The position numbers were made by a program, and so were the translations under genes. From Notospermus geniculatus (Eukaryota; Nemertea; Pilidiophora; Heteronemertea; Lineidae), in NCBI GenBank assembly GCA_002633025.1, contig NMRB01000852.1, forward strand, positions 124,001-188,000: a stretch of DNA of 64,000 nt, given 5' to 3'. Positions 33,001 to 48,000 of this stretch are shown one piece after another (position 1 is the stretch's first letter; each line of letters begins with the position of its first letter). The notes under the pieces are model-generated. The model made no database searches and was not told the DNA's origin. It was given only the letters and a program-made list of their open reading frames with translations.

Positions 33001-36000
33001 TCAAACTGCAATAGCTCGATCTATTTGAAGCTGTAGTGAAATGAAACTTCCGATATTCAGCTATTACCAGTCTCATTATTGCTCATCAAGTCCGAACAGT
33101 TGCAACTTGAAATTCATCAGAATTAATCAACTTGGTTGACTGCCCTGGGCGAGGGTCTGTCCAAGGTGATGTGTAGGAAGTAAATGTAATTATCAACAGA
33201 AAGAGGATTGGAAACTGGTTCAGTTCCATGTAAATCAAAGAATTGTCATTGACAAATGTTGGATTGTAGGTTCTTGTGAGCCAGACGGTAAAAAAGTCTT
33301 GCAGCCCAACCAAAGGCAATATTTGTCGACTTGAATTGTGTCTGTGACTGCAAATTACGGACTAACCGATCTGCAAATATGCAAGCAATGGAAATCAAGC
33401 ATGTATCGGATGTCTGTTGAGAGATATCTTGTAAAAAGTTCTTCTTGTTGTACCTGTGTACACATGGACTGTTCAGTCTGTTGGAACTTGTCAACGTGTC
33501 ATTTAACGGCCACTCTGTCTGTCTTCTACATTAATTTCAAAACTCCAGCTCCTTCTATTATTGACTGCATGATAAGTAAACATGAACCCACTTCGAAAAG
33601 ACAAACTGACAACATTAGTGAACATGCTAAGTCGTCTAACGCTTCCCCAGACGTTGATGGTCAGACAAAGTGTTACTTCTCCATATTTAAGAGGCAATTT
33701 GCATGCGATACGAAGTTGAGACAGAAATTACGAACACATGTATATATCATCAGGCTGTCAACTGAAAAATGTCTGAAGAATGTCTCGTCTTTTGGCAGCC
33801 AACAACATCAGCATTTTGTCGGACATAGGGGCCTACATGTTGGTCTGGAGGGACATTTTACACACACGGGACCATATTCACGAAGCCTTCACAACTAAGC
33901 GAGCAAACAAATCTAGGCCTACTGTTTGGCTGCATATGGCCTTGTTCATTACAACAGATTTGCGTGCTAGGGAATGCTTTGTAAAATTGGCCCCTGGCCA
34001 TTCAGCGTGGAAGTTGGGAACCCTGGTTTACTCACTGGTGGAACCTGAGGGTCGTCGAGGCATTCTTTCCAGCTACAAGATCCTCCAGCTTTACATGTTG
34101 TACAACATTTCTGTCCACTGCCACCATTGGCTATCCCCATAGTTCTTGTTTGGATGAATAAATATTTCCTCCTAGGGCAGTCAAGGCGTTCAGTTGTGTG
34201 TGGTGTATGTAGAGCTGCAGATTTCGTGGGGAGCTACAAAGTTTTCTCAACATTGTCGTTCCCTAAATCAAGTACTGCGAGAGTGAGCTTATTCTCAATA
34301 TCATTCACGCCATGACTTCCTGAGATCCCTAAGGAGTACGGCCATTGCAGGAACAGATTGGGGCAGTTTCAGAGTAGCTGGAGGCAATTCGTTCTAATAA
34401 TTATTGTTCGGTAATGAGTGGAACAGAAGGTGTCCAAGCGGGGTGACGTGCTATGAACCCAGGGTGGATGTCACCAGGGGTCTTTACTAATCAAGTTAGA
34501 GGTTAATTACCCGTGGCATACACCCCCAGCATGCTGATACCACATGGCCTGAAGTCAAGGTGTCCTAAGATGAAGAAATACACTTTCAAGAAAGTAGAAG
34601 TTACGACGACTTCTACAGCTATTTATGTCACTTCAATCCACAGTAATTTCATTTTAGGCAAATAACGTTTCTGTTCGACAGCTAAAAGCACAAATTCGCT
34701 CATTACATTTTTAAATTTTGCAAATCCAATTCGCACTAAATAAGACAAACTGTCACCGAACTCATTAATTATGGATAAAAGACAACTCTTTATTAGGCAT
34801 GAGGTAAATTGGTTTGTTCCTGTTAGAATCTAAGTGCAAAAGAGGAAAATAGATCTGTTTTAAAGATTCCCAATTCTAGGAGATTGGAGGGGTTTGCTAG
34901 AACGGATCTTCTCCTGACACATCCTCATCTCTGAGGGTTAAATGTTTCATCGTCTTCCTCCGAGCCGGAGACAAGCCTAACAATGACTTTCCTTGTTAGT
35001 AGACATTGGCAATGGCCTGGAGCGTTTAACAACCCTCGTAGCTAATGTTGCTGATATTGTTATGGATGTCTGCCCTGAAGGAAGGCTGTCACAAGTGCTG
35101 AGGAGGAAAACCCAGCTTGTGGCCGTCCATCGTGAGGATAGCTGAGAAACAATTCGACAGCAGTGCTGTGACTATAAAGAGCAAACATTTCTCTGCTTCG
35201 ACTGATGTTGCTCTGAACTATGATGGCGTTTTGCCCTCGATCAAACTTTGGCATTATTCTAACTTGGATTGCGAAGGGACAAGCGAACCTGAGATTACTT
35301 GAATATTTCATTAAGAGTTTAATTGGCACGATCGATGGTGTCAGAACAGCGACCATGCCAGTTACTGAAGAAAACTTCCATGCCGTACCCAGCCTGCGAG
35401 ATCTAACTTTGGTAAACCTTATCTGTAAGCTCACGGTGTTTGTCACAGCAATTTGGCGTGACAACTAATGGGTGATTTGGCGGATTAATGGCTTTGCTGG
35501 TTTCGACAGAACCATTACTATATCATCTGGTATAGCTCCTGAAAATGCCCCTCATGACATCGTAGCCATCTGATTTATAGCCTCGCATCACAGCCCATAG
35601 AATGATGCTGATATATTTTGCTTCACATTAACTCAGATTAGAAAAATATTATCCATTAGCACTTTCTGCCAGAGGTTTCAGCAGCCACAAAAAAAGTATG
35701 TCAGCAAGGGAGGGAAATTACCAGCCCATTACACTTACCATAACTTAAAGGGGAAACCCACAGGGTGTAAATATTGCTGATGGTAATGGTGATGGAGAAA
35801 ATCGTTAGAGAGACATCTGCGTACGGTACCTTGAGCGCCAAGGCGGACATGAAGCTGAAGCATTAGTAGCTCTGGAAAACTTTGGCCACAATACAGAAGT
35901 AGACAAGCAGTATGGAATACACAATAAGGCGAAAAAAACAATGGATACAGGAGAAGCAATTGCTGATGTAACTAAACAGATGAACCCCCTGGACAACATA

Positions 36001-39000
36001 TCAGCCCACGTTGAAGGAACCCTGAGCCATCCTACTGACAATGAAACTGGCGTATCATGTTCTTAGTTTGTTGGATCGTTTTATCCAATGTTCCCATGCC
36101 TTCTGGTACATCAACGTTCTTCAACACATCTGACCCCTTATATAATGAAAGACAAACCTTATCTGGGAAGGAATACAGTATACTATTGGAGTTAATCTAA
36201 GCTCTACACCTCACCAGAGGGCATTACCATTGATTTTGAGAAGCAGTTCATCGCCACCTGGATAATTTTCCAAGCTTGCGGCAATGGTTACTTTGACACA
36301 AGTTTGGACTGAAGTACCGATAATTAAGACTGTGGGTAAACGAAGCTAATGGTCATACATGCGGAAACAAATGTTGGTGGTCATAGACAGAAGCAACAAG
36401 AGGCGAGAGTGAGTCCACATTGTTGTAAACAATGTCCAACAGTGGTTTACTCCATCAGGATAACAATGATGTACAACCGGCTGCGAGGCATCTCTAAAAC
36501 GTTCTTCCACCACTCGGTTGACTTCGACCATAGCTGACGGCAACAGTAACTACCCTAATTGGCATCCAGCACAATTTCATTCATGAGCGCTCACAGATAT
36601 TGGCAAAGTAAGCCGACATAAATCGCCCATTCTCCCGGCAACATGAGCCAGAAAAAAACAACAGCTTTGAACCTTCTTCACCTGCTAAGAACTCCACCGA
36701 AATGCAGCAACTTTTTTATTCTGATGATAAATGCGAGATTCCTGGGAAAGTCAGTGCGTTTCTTTTTTGCTCGTTACTTTGTTTTACATCCGAATTGTAA
36801 TTTATATCAGTTTGCTATCTCTTGATTAAAGCACACTGACTCATTGAATCCTCCTTCAGAGTTAAGTTCACTACAAAGTTTAGCACTTAGTAAGATCTTT
36901 ATCGAGAACATATTTCACACTGTCACTGCGGAACCTGCATAACTTTTTATCCCGACAGGGCGGCGCTGTGAGTGGTTTTAACGAAGACGTCAAAAACAGA
37001 GCAACGCAACGTAATGTCGTCGCGTCACGACGTCCTTGACGCGGAGTAACACGGACCGAGACGTCGTAAAAAAGGTACAACCGCTCACAGCGCCTCCCAG
37101 TGGCGTTTTAGTTCTGCAGGTTCCTATGAGTAGAGAGTTCAAGAATGAAACATTTCTACGGCAAAAAAAGTACCTGAATAAGAAGATTATCTTCCACCAA
37201 CAAACTGAGTGGTAGAAATACAACCTTCTCCCTAGGAGTGTTGGCTTCAGGTTTTTCGATGTCTATCATGCAGTCAGATTCTTCAATGAACGTATCAAAA
37301 TGCTTTGGGGATTACTTCGCCTGTTCCGTTAAAAATTTTATTCACGTAGTCTACGCATACAACAGTACAACGCGAACTGTCAGCTGAGACATCTAAAAAT
37401 TGCATTGTAACATCTGGCTGCAGAGAGAAATAGGATCTGATACTGGGTAATAAATCCAGGATTTTTACGCAATGCATGATTCTCAACACCGATACGATTC
37501 TCATATAGCAGACTCTACGATAACCGCCCATATTGGAAACCCATTATTTTGAAGCACAGCGTCATAATTTGCAATGCAAAATGTCAATCAATGGACACAT
37601 GCACGCGAACATGCAATACCTCAATGAGACAAGCCCTATGTGATATCAGCGATGGAACAAAAAGACAGAATTTGCATGCGAACATCCTACGAGGCAATTT
37701 ATCATGCCAATTGGAAACCTACCTAGATCAGCCATATTGATTACAAAATCAGATATGCAGAGTCACAGGTATTGCCAGCATCTTGTAAGAGCGATAAAAA
37801 ATCATAAAGAATTTCCAATAACTCCCCTAGGCCTGGTTTCCTTTGCCATATAATATCTGGAACCTGGATGTTGGAGTCTTTAAGGCACTCATATATCGTG
37901 ATGCAGTTATGAAGTGGCCACAATCACGACAATACCTGCATTGCGTTTTGTATGGTCAACAGGAAAAGATGTGGAGACAGTGCGTAGTCTAGAAATGATG
38001 GCTCGATTACCTGATTTGCAACTCCATGCGAAGGTGGTAATAAAACTTGAAGCTAAATTTATCATGCCATCGTTTTTTGAACACCCACAAGATCAATAAG
38101 TGAGCAGTAAACGTATCGACCGTCAAAACAATTATACTCAAGTAAAGAACATGAGACGATGAAGGTAGATGGACCAAAGGCAGCCATTTTTACCCTGACA
38201 AACTTAATCAAAAGTGAATAAATTTAATTATTTCTCTCATTATTCTTAATCAAGGTGCAAAAATCCCTTCAGGCAAGAGATTTGCATATATTTCAACCAT
38301 CCTGAAGCCTGAGGGCAGTGTCCATGGCAATATGACCTTGCAAATGAAATTAGTATCTTCAGCAGTACACCTTGCTTGGCAGTGAATGATGCTCCTAGAA
38401 GTTCAAGATGGCTGCCAAGATGTGAACTCTTTAGTACCGTGTCAACACGTCATTATACCAAAGGCTTAGGGCCTCGCATAATGTATGTGTCTTTGTATTC
38501 AATTGTGACGATGTTTCATCCGCTGTTGTTCCCTTCTTGCCTTTCAATCTGTTTCAAAGGCGAGCAGGACATCGAACAAAAATAGGGCTTTTCAGGTCTT
38601 ACAGGAAAGCAACTTTTCTTTTACCAACTTCTGGAAGGTTTCAGGCAAACAAATTTCGACAATGTTCTGTAAGTAAGTTTCTCATGTACATAAAGGAAGG
38701 CTTTGTGCCAAGTTATAGGTGACGAGGGAACGTTAAAAAGCAGAGGGTGTACCAACGATTTCTCTGCTTTCTCTGCTGCACGAGATCATGTTTTATGACA
38801 AGTATGGCGTCACAAACAGCCAACCAAGCAGGCCATTATTGTATGCGAGGATTTTTTTGTCAGCGGGTTCGGCCTCTTGTCAAACACTGGTAGAAAAATT
38901 CCTGCAAATTGCGTCAAGCCTGAGGACTGCTATGGAAAGGTCAGTGGACTCTGAAGCNAGGTGCAAAAATCCCTTCAGGCAAGAGATTTGCATATATTTC

Positions 39001-42000
39001 AACCATCCTGAAGCCTGAGGGCAGTGTCCATGGCAATATGACCTTGCAAATGAAATTAGTATCTTCAGCAGTACACCTTGCTTGGCAGTGAATGATGCTC
39101 CTAGAGGTTCAAGATGGCTGCCAAGATGTGAACTCTTTAGTACCGTGTCAACACGTCATTATACCAAAGGCTTAGGGCCTCGCATAATGTATGTGTCTTT
39201 GTACTCAGTTGTGAGGATGTTTCATCCGCTGTTGTTCCCTGTTATTCTTGCCTTTCAATCTGTTTCAAAGGCGAGCAGGACATCGTACAAAAATAGGGCT
39301 TTTCAGGTCTTACAGGAAAGCAACTTTTCTTTTACCAACTTCTGGAAGGTTTCAGGCAAACAAATTTCGACAATGTTCTGTAAGTAAGTTTCTCATGTAC
39401 ATAAAGGAAGGCTTTGTGCCAAGTTATAGGTGACGAGGGAACGTTAAAAAGCAGAGGGTGTACCAACGATTTCTCTGCTGCACGAGATCATGTTTTCTGA
39501 CAAGTATGGCGTCACAAACAGCCAACCAAGCAGGCCATTATTGTATGCGAGGATTTTTTTGTCAGCGGGTTCAGCCTCTTGTCAAACACTGGTAGAAAAA
39601 TTCCTGCAAATTGCGTCAAGCCTGAGGACTGCTATGGAAAGGTCAGTGGACTCTGAAGCACTGAACCAGTCTCTCTTTTTAATTTGAAAGTGCTGTAGGC
39701 ATGTATGGAGAAACTTACTTTTTATGAAACATATAGGCCTAAAGTGAGCTTTTCGTCAAATAACCAGTCTTTCTGTGGTTCCAATTTCAAATGAAATGGT
39801 CCATGGACCGTGTGCTCACCTGGGTGAATGTAACAGAAGAACGAATAACAAGTGTCGAGTCTAAATGTTCCAGAGAAACATCATACCAGGTTAGAACATT
39901 CTTTGTGGTATTGTTCATGAGATATGAGCCAAAGTACATTTTTCAAGATGGACGACTGGCAGCCATATTTGAATTCCAACCCAGCTGAATTTTGCTGCAT
40001 CTACATGTATATAGGGTACCTAGACACATATCGTCATTGCACGGTAAAAGCATTCTAGCTGCTGTAGTTTTAGCAATATGAGCCAAAGACCCTTTTTCAA
40101 TATGGCGAGCTGGCAGCCATATTTGAGCTAATATATGGCAAACATACACTGTACACAGGATATGTGCATCGGATCCATATTTAAATCAAGTTATAATATT
40201 ACTATCCTATATCTTCTGTTTAACCAACTTTTATGCATTCTTTCCCACTGTTTTCATTTAAACATCTGGAACAACATAGAAGGTATCCAACAACTCAAAT
40301 CATGATCCATCAAACGACATGACATTTATTTGTTAGGTGTGTAGGCTACCAACCACACCCGGATAAGTAGGCTGCAGTAAAGTCGATTAAAGGTCATTCG
40401 GGAAGTAATGCTGGGTTTATTTTGTCTCTTTTGAGTGCTTACTGCTCATCATCTTCCCAAAATCTTCTTCTTTACGAAACCTACTTAGTCTTGAATCAAA
40501 GATGGCCTCCAAGAACGTCATGTACATCATTTGGCTGATGCTGTAGCTGATTCGTTCAGAAACATGAACGTGGAATCTGAACTGATGCTTGGAGCAGGCG
40601 ATAATTGGAATGGATTACGGTATCAATGGTTTGTTAGGAGGCAAGGGCAGCATTCAATACTTGAATGAGTGGAACTGTGGTGAGATCACGTGGAGGAGCC
40701 TCGCAGGGAGACGGCCACGTGAAAAAAGCAGACTTTACAAACTGCAGACTGGAAGTCATTGATCATGTACTGAGCTGCTAACGTGCAATACAAGGGAGAC
40801 ACCCTTGAAGACTGCTGGACAGATATAAAGAGCAACAATGGGGGGGGGGGGGTGAGTCAAAAGTTACATAATCGCAAATAAAGCGAAACTGGTTTCACCG
40901 ACAACAACAACACTCCTCACACAGCAAGATATGTCGCTTGTCAACGTCGAGTACAGCGGAGTTAAGCTCTGCACTCGGTGCACTTCATTACACCACCGTC
41001 CAATATTGATTATATCAATTCCATCAACAAAAGGTATATGTATGCCCCGATAATAAGTGCCAATTACAACTACAATGTACATTTACCAACACAGCAGCAT
41101 GTAGCATGGAGACATAAGTATTCCGAGGTTCAAGTCATGTACATGTAGAGAGGACCAAATACTATTATGGTTTATGGCCAGCAGGTTTTTTGGTGTGACT
41201 CTGCATTCCCCAGACAGTCTTGGCGGCTTCCTCTTATCTCAATAGCCGTATTCTATTACCATCTCACAACAGTCTTGTATTCTCCTCCCAAAAGAATGCG
41301 GCATCGTTAAGGAAAACTAAAATGATTAGAATTAGGATTTGAATTTGAGTGTACATGTATATGAACAGCCTCTCAAGAGTAAATGAGAAACTTCACCCAT
41401 GGTGATTATCAATATCTAACTGCAAGAGCAGGTCCGGACTTGTTTACTTCCGGTCGTCAATTCTGTACAATGTTCTATTGGATCTGCGAGGAGAGTGATG
41501 TAACCGAAGACACCAACAGTTCACACTTCCAATCTGTCATCCACAACGTGTTGACGTGGTCAAAATCGCTGACAAGGTTTCATGCTGTTCTCACTGACTT
41601 ACCTATGCCGCATTACCAATACGATTAGATTGCCGCACTGGCGCCAGAGATATAATGGGCATTAGTAATTAATTAGATGACCATGTCGATTATTTATCAG
41701 ATATAGGCTGTTACTATTGACAGGGATCTATCGTAATTGGCTGTTGAATTGAATTATCAAATGTTGAAGTCATGTATTGTAAAGAAGGAAAATAAAGTCG
41801 CTGGAATCACTGACACCCACACCAAAAGTATACAAGCACCTACTTGGCCTACACCTAGGCAACGACAGGACTCCTGAATCTTCTTACATGTAAGCAGATA
41901 TTTGGGGTTAAAGTCTGTCCAATGCTGCTGTCAGCTTCTTCTTTGAATGACAACACCACGACATTATACCCAGTATGGATGCGACCCTGACAATCTCCCA

Positions 42001-45000
42001 TGACATATCATTCCAGAAATGAGCCACCATCATCAAGTAATACAAGAGAAACGTCAAGAATTTGCTATCAAAGTGCTCTCCTCATATTCTACGTATGTTA
42101 TAATCATGGTTCAGAGTCCACTTTCAGCCGAGTCGGTATAATGTGAAGTATGCGAGGACAGGTATCTGAGAAAAAGCCTTGTCAGTGATAGGTTGGATCA
42201 GTTTCTTGACAGTCACACTGACAGGTGTATGATTTGGAAGCCAAACATAAGAAGTCTTTCGCTGGTCATCTTCAGAAAAGGCAACAGGTTGGCGGAAAAT
42301 AGTCTGTCTTCGAAACACGGTCTTTCTCCATACTGGTGGTACATGTATATGATAAAATGCAGTATTGTTTACACTGAGCAGGGTTATGGATAGGCCTAGA
42401 GAGGATTGGTTCTGGATTTTTTCTGAGTCGACACATTGTCTGGGCACAATCACATTTAGAACAACTTTCTTGGTCAACAACACCCTCACAGGTATCTTTC
42501 TCTTCGTGAGACATTAGACGCTGCATTTACCGGCAGTATCCATGACAGCGTAAATGTCAATAATGATAAATCTTTTTTACCAAAGTGCTGTAGGACCACA
42601 CCAATTTTCCTCAGTCTCGGTGCCCAAGGCTTTCAATTTACCGCACAAATTACCAAGTCAAGCTACATACCGACAGAAAATAGCAGCATACTTTCAGCCA
42701 ACATCAATCTAGCACATTAAAGCTTGATGGCAAAATGACAATAATTGAATTAACGGGGCCGTAATCTAATCAAGTGTTATTTAATGAAAGGATCCAATTA
42801 GTGTTATGGTTGGCCTGATAACAAAGCTGAAGAAGGAACCGATACTAGTGGAAGACTGTTATTTCAAAATACCGATAGAAAAAGTGTTCAGCGTGGAGCA
42901 CATTTGAAGAACACGAAGTTAACACGAATTCCCATTCACTAAATGTAGGTTTATTCAATAAAATCACACACCACAATTAGCTAGTGTAATTAGACGATTT
43001 TTATTCTTTGGAGTATGCTCTAGCAGTATTATTAACATTGAAATTGAGAACAGCACACCTAGAACCTTCACAACATCGCTCCATAATAATCCTGGTCTAC
43101 AGGACCATTGTATCCAACATACACTCGTCATCTCGCCTTCTGTCTCCCTCACATATAAATATGCATTCTCTAGAACGGCATAAATTCACACCACAGGGCC
43201 TCCACCAGGAATACAAATGGCTGGCAGTCTGGTAAGAGTTCTGTCATAAACATGACTCGGCACCATTAATTACACCTCCCTACAGACAGCGAGCCCTGAA
43301 CATTCTGCCCATGGTGCGTAAGTAGGTGGTCTGTCCCGGAGCATAATCAGCGGTAAACTCCTTCCAACCCTAAATTTCATCACGCCTTATAGTTAAGGCA
43401 GGTCTAGTCTATCGTGGCCCCTGCATAATAGATTGAGTCGGATCCAGTTTCCAGGCTAAATAAGGACAAAAGGAATCAATTTATTGCAACCAGCAGAGAC
43501 AGAGTGACGATGATTACCTCTACACATTCTCTGTGAATTCATTACCAAAAAGCAAGGGATTTTCCTTTACATCCTTATAAAGTACATCATGACTAACATT
43601 TCAGCAATAACCACAGACTCAGCAACTCAATCAGTTTGTAGAAACAGCATCCTGCCTCTCATCCATGAGACAATGTTGGCGTGTCAGGTAAGCTCATTCT
43701 GGAAAAACACCATTGACAGCGAAACCACAAAAATGTGCGAACGTGATGCATTAGTAAGGTTTGCTCACGACTAAGAGAGAAAGTGTCGACAAACTTGAAT
43801 TCTGAGACTTTTCAATATTGCAACCAACGGATGTTCATTTTTAAGTAATCCTTGCACGGTGATCCCCACAAACCATTGATCTCATACTCCCCATCAGACG
43901 AGGCTCAAACATCCCGCTAATATAAAGCAGTTATTAATATTTCACATTCAGATCCATTTCCCAGATTCAGCTTTGGCGCAGGTAAACCGAAGCTTTGAAG
44001 TTCTACAGAGATCGGAAAGCGAATTTATGTCTCTGGGGAAGATGTTTATTCGGTGAAAGCTGATCGGTCATGCGCACAGATTTATTGTATTTCATGACTG
44101 AGTTAGCGAGATGCAGTGGGATCAATAGAATTCACAGGTTTCAGATTCGCCTGTCTGGTGCGAGGAAAGAATATTACAAGACAAGTGGATTTCTTGCTTC
44201 ATGCTCTGATGGTTCCCAACATCATTCTCATCAGTCATGATCAACCGCTTAACAGCATAAAAACTTTTTGAGGAAGGATAGATTTTTCGGTTAGTATCGG
44301 TGTAACGTCCATTTTGGAAAACGCGGCAGCAAAGTGAGGAACCCCGCATAACTTTTTATCCCGACAGGTGGCGCTGTGAGCGGTTGCACCGATGGCGTCA
44401 TAAACAGAGCAAAGCAACGCAATGACGTCGCGTCACGACGTCCTTGACGCAGTGCAACACGGACGAGACGTCAAAAAAGGTACAACCGCTCACAGCACCA
44501 GTAGCGTTAGTTCTGCAGGTTCCTCATTGAAGTTGTCACTCATTTCCATGTATAAAATGGATGTCTCAGTGGGCCGACTGGTATACGGATGACAGTGACA
44601 AAGGTATCATCGCAATCCAGCAAAATGATCAATGATCAATGGCTATATTGACAAAATGTAACTGCCGTTCACTTTGAGAAATGTGCCGACTGCTCCAAGG
44701 CATTGATTTTGTCTACAGATATTTTTATTGGCGTTTTCACAAAGTGTCCTGGTCTATTTTTGTTACTTCGCCTCGCAGAATCAATGTTACGACGAGGTAA
44801 TTACACATGTAACTATGTGTGTGAAACTAATACTAGGGTCAATATATTTATAAATGTCAAACCAATAATCTCGTTTCAAGTACGTAATGAACAATCTCAA
44901 CTTATTCCAGCACACAAAACAGCACAGCAGGAGAATGATGCAGTCGCCGTTAAACCGCACAGCAATCATGCAACGATTAAAACGGTTAAAAAAGCTGGTG

Positions 45001-48000
45001 AACCCCACGAAAGCAACAGGCGAAAGATGCAACCAGAATCCACAAGGATTAGTCCGTCTGGCCTCGGGGAGGCCTGCCACCATTGATAAGTACCAACTAG
45101 AAAGTGTGCACTAATGGACTAATGGCCGCTTGAGAAAGAAACCACAGAGTCACTGCACCGAAGATTAAGGATCAAAGATCTTTCCTCATTTCGTCTGTGC
45201 AGAGCAACATGCTAGCACCATGTCTTTGGCCACGTATTTTTTACCTTGCCCTTTCAATTAAGCGAGCATTGGAGAATATTTAGCTGACTTTGAGGTTCAC
45301 GGGTAGCATGCAGCTTTGACCGATGGTAATTCAGCACGATCAAAACACAGCCAAATGAGACGTTTTTAACTCAAAGCCATGGTCTGCACATCAACAGAAA
45401 TAAAAGACATCTGCTCGCCCTGGTGGTAATATGCTCAATTCGATGGGACCCAGAAGAACGGTGTTCGCTAAAGGCAGAGACAACATCAACGATAATGGAG
45501 TTAGAAGAAAAAGGTACGACCTTTGCGTTCCGGAGTGTCTAATTAGAGAGTGCTAGGTATGAATCAGCGACAGATCGAGATCAAAGGCGATTGCTTTGGT
45601 AGATCAAAGGTTCAACAATTATGGAAGGTAGCACAAGTGGAGCTGTGATTGGTTGACAAGCTTTGAGGCGTATGGTTTGCTAGAAAACAGTTTGTGAGAC
45701 ATGCACAGATATTGAAGTAAATACACTGTTGCAGTGGCAAGAGGTAGCCACAAGGAAGGTACTTGACAACGCCATTCTCCCATAGCAGGGCTTTGGTCTC
45801 GTTCCTCTTCATATGCTCGCACAATGAGTGGATGAAGAGGAGCGAGGTAAAACCCCTGCTGTGAGAGGATGTGTAGGCCTACACACAAACGTGCCAACTG
45901 CCATATTGTCAGAAAGCGAACGACCCCTGGGAACGAGGTTGTAGTAGCCGTGGTTACACTACATAAAATCCGCGGTTTTTTTTGCGGTCACACCTATGAA
46001 TTGCAAGTGTAACATCTGTGAGTGTTTCTGTAGCTCAGTGTTCTCCAACAATAGACGCGGCCTAGAATGGTTATTGTTGGGTTTAGTTGCCGCTTAATCC
46101 GTCAGGAGGGAAACAATAAAAAAAACACAGAAATACGGGGAGCACAGATCGACGTTTCACCGGGTTTCCAGAAACCCGTGTCTGAAAAACATGGGTGGTT
46201 TGAGACACGGCAAGCTCGCCGTGCTTTCCGAAATCACGCTGGTGATTCAAACACAAAATTATTTTATTCGTACGCGAAGTCGTTGAGGCATAACTAATGG
46301 TGCTTGTCGTATTCGCAGTTCATCTGGTAAATGGAAGGGGTGACGGGTGATTATATAATAAGCTGTCACCCTTCTATTTGCCTAAACAACTGCAAAAATA
46401 GTCAGCACGATTAGTTATGCCTGGGTAAAAATCGCGTATGAAAAAAAGATTTTTACGTTTGAATCACCAGCGTGGAAATCCCCGGCGTGTTTACGTTATA
46501 GTTCTTCGCACGGCTACAGATGGCGCAGCCATTAAGTGACGTCGTTTTTGCGCCTCCAACAATGTGTGCCAATACAGAAATGACCGAAGAGTCAATGCAT
46601 GCAGCGCAACTGTCGTCGGGCTACTTAACTACATGTACAATGTAGTAGTGTGACCTCTCGCCGGGATTTTCGCACACGAGTTTGACACCGGTCTGGAAAA
46701 ACACGGGTATTTTCAAAAAGTGTAACCTTAGCATGTAATTCTGCCCAACGTCAGAAGACATCAAATTGGGAAGAAAAAATGTGGATTCATGCTCTGTCGG
46801 TGAATATGAAGATGCAAAAATAATTGTTCATTTGTCACAATACAAACCAAGAACGTTATGTCTTACAGTGGACATAAGAGTGGGATTGAAATCTAATACA
46901 ACGTGGAAGGTTAATGCCCGTTCCATGAGTGGTTCGCCCCTCACGAGAGAATGGGTTGCATGTTTAGGGTTCATGCTTAAAACGTCCCCTCCACCATTTT
47001 TTAATCTTTTAATCAATTTGATTTCAGTTTTGATATCGGATACAGGATCATGCATCTTGACTACCAAGGGTTGTGACATCGCTCCACTCTCCGACTACAC
47101 TCACACAAACCCTTGACGAACTTCGCTGTGATGAGCTTTTGTGGACTGACTCCCGCTGTTATTTTTTGTTTTTCATCATAGATCGTTAACATTTGCAATA
47201 AACCTGAACATTTCTAAATACCACGTCAGTCTTTCTGTACACCTGCCTTCTCTGTTTTAGAAATTTTTCGTTATTTTTGTTCAACAGCATAGTTCATGTG
47301 GGTAGTGGGTAAATCGCAATTGATAGAATGGCTGGACAATTTGTGACCAGATTTCGGTAGGCTTTTAGTATGTCAGAAAGTACACCTAAATGCTAACAGA
47401 AGCAAGTGACAAACCATTTGTAGCAATTTTTGGAAGGCTTGAGGGTGTATTTTTCATATATTGACTTAACCAGACAGTCAATTTGGACATACTGAAATTT
47501 TACGTTTTTTCATTCATCACAGAGAGAAATGTTCGCAGAATAATTCAACATGGATGGATGGAACATGCAAGAGGAAGCCTAAACTGCATGTTGAAATGTG
47601 TCAACAGGAATTATCTGTAACTCCATGCCACACCGACCATTTTAATACGCATATATAGGATTTTAAGCACTTCCAGCGAGGGAGTGACCTGATTTGCATA
47701 CATGTATAACATTTACCACCTGAAAGAACTCCCCGAGACCTTCAATATGAGGGGTATTTTGTTGCCATAGAATGTGTTGAGATAGAATGAGAACTTGTAG
47801 AAGACATCAGCAAGTCTGCTGAACGAGGAAAGTTGCTTTTATTCGCTAAAAAACAAGTTTATTACATATCACTGTTGTATGTAACAGCTTCATCAAGTCC
47901 ATCATGCAATAAGGCAATCAACAATCCAACAAAATGGTCGACCACATCAGTCATACTCAATAAGCTAGAATACGAGATTAAACCTGGTGAAAGGCAATTA

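Noticed and set aside
33338-33898. 186-codon plus-strand frame
   Set aside because: No domain, odd composition, lies inside the receptor's large intron, and no splice signals were noticed.
35811-36065. Start-less hydrophilic plus-strand frame of about 84 codons
   Set aside because: The text looks protein-like (QGGHEAEALVALENFG), but there is no start and no supporting acceptor or donor, and I could not match it to a family.
42124-42489. 121-codon minus-strand frame
   Set aside because: No recognisable domain, intronic position, and no clear splice borders.
46766-47116. 116-codon plus frame and its antisense partner (possible LINE remnant)
   Set aside because: No reverse-transcriptase or nuclease motif can be seen in either frame.
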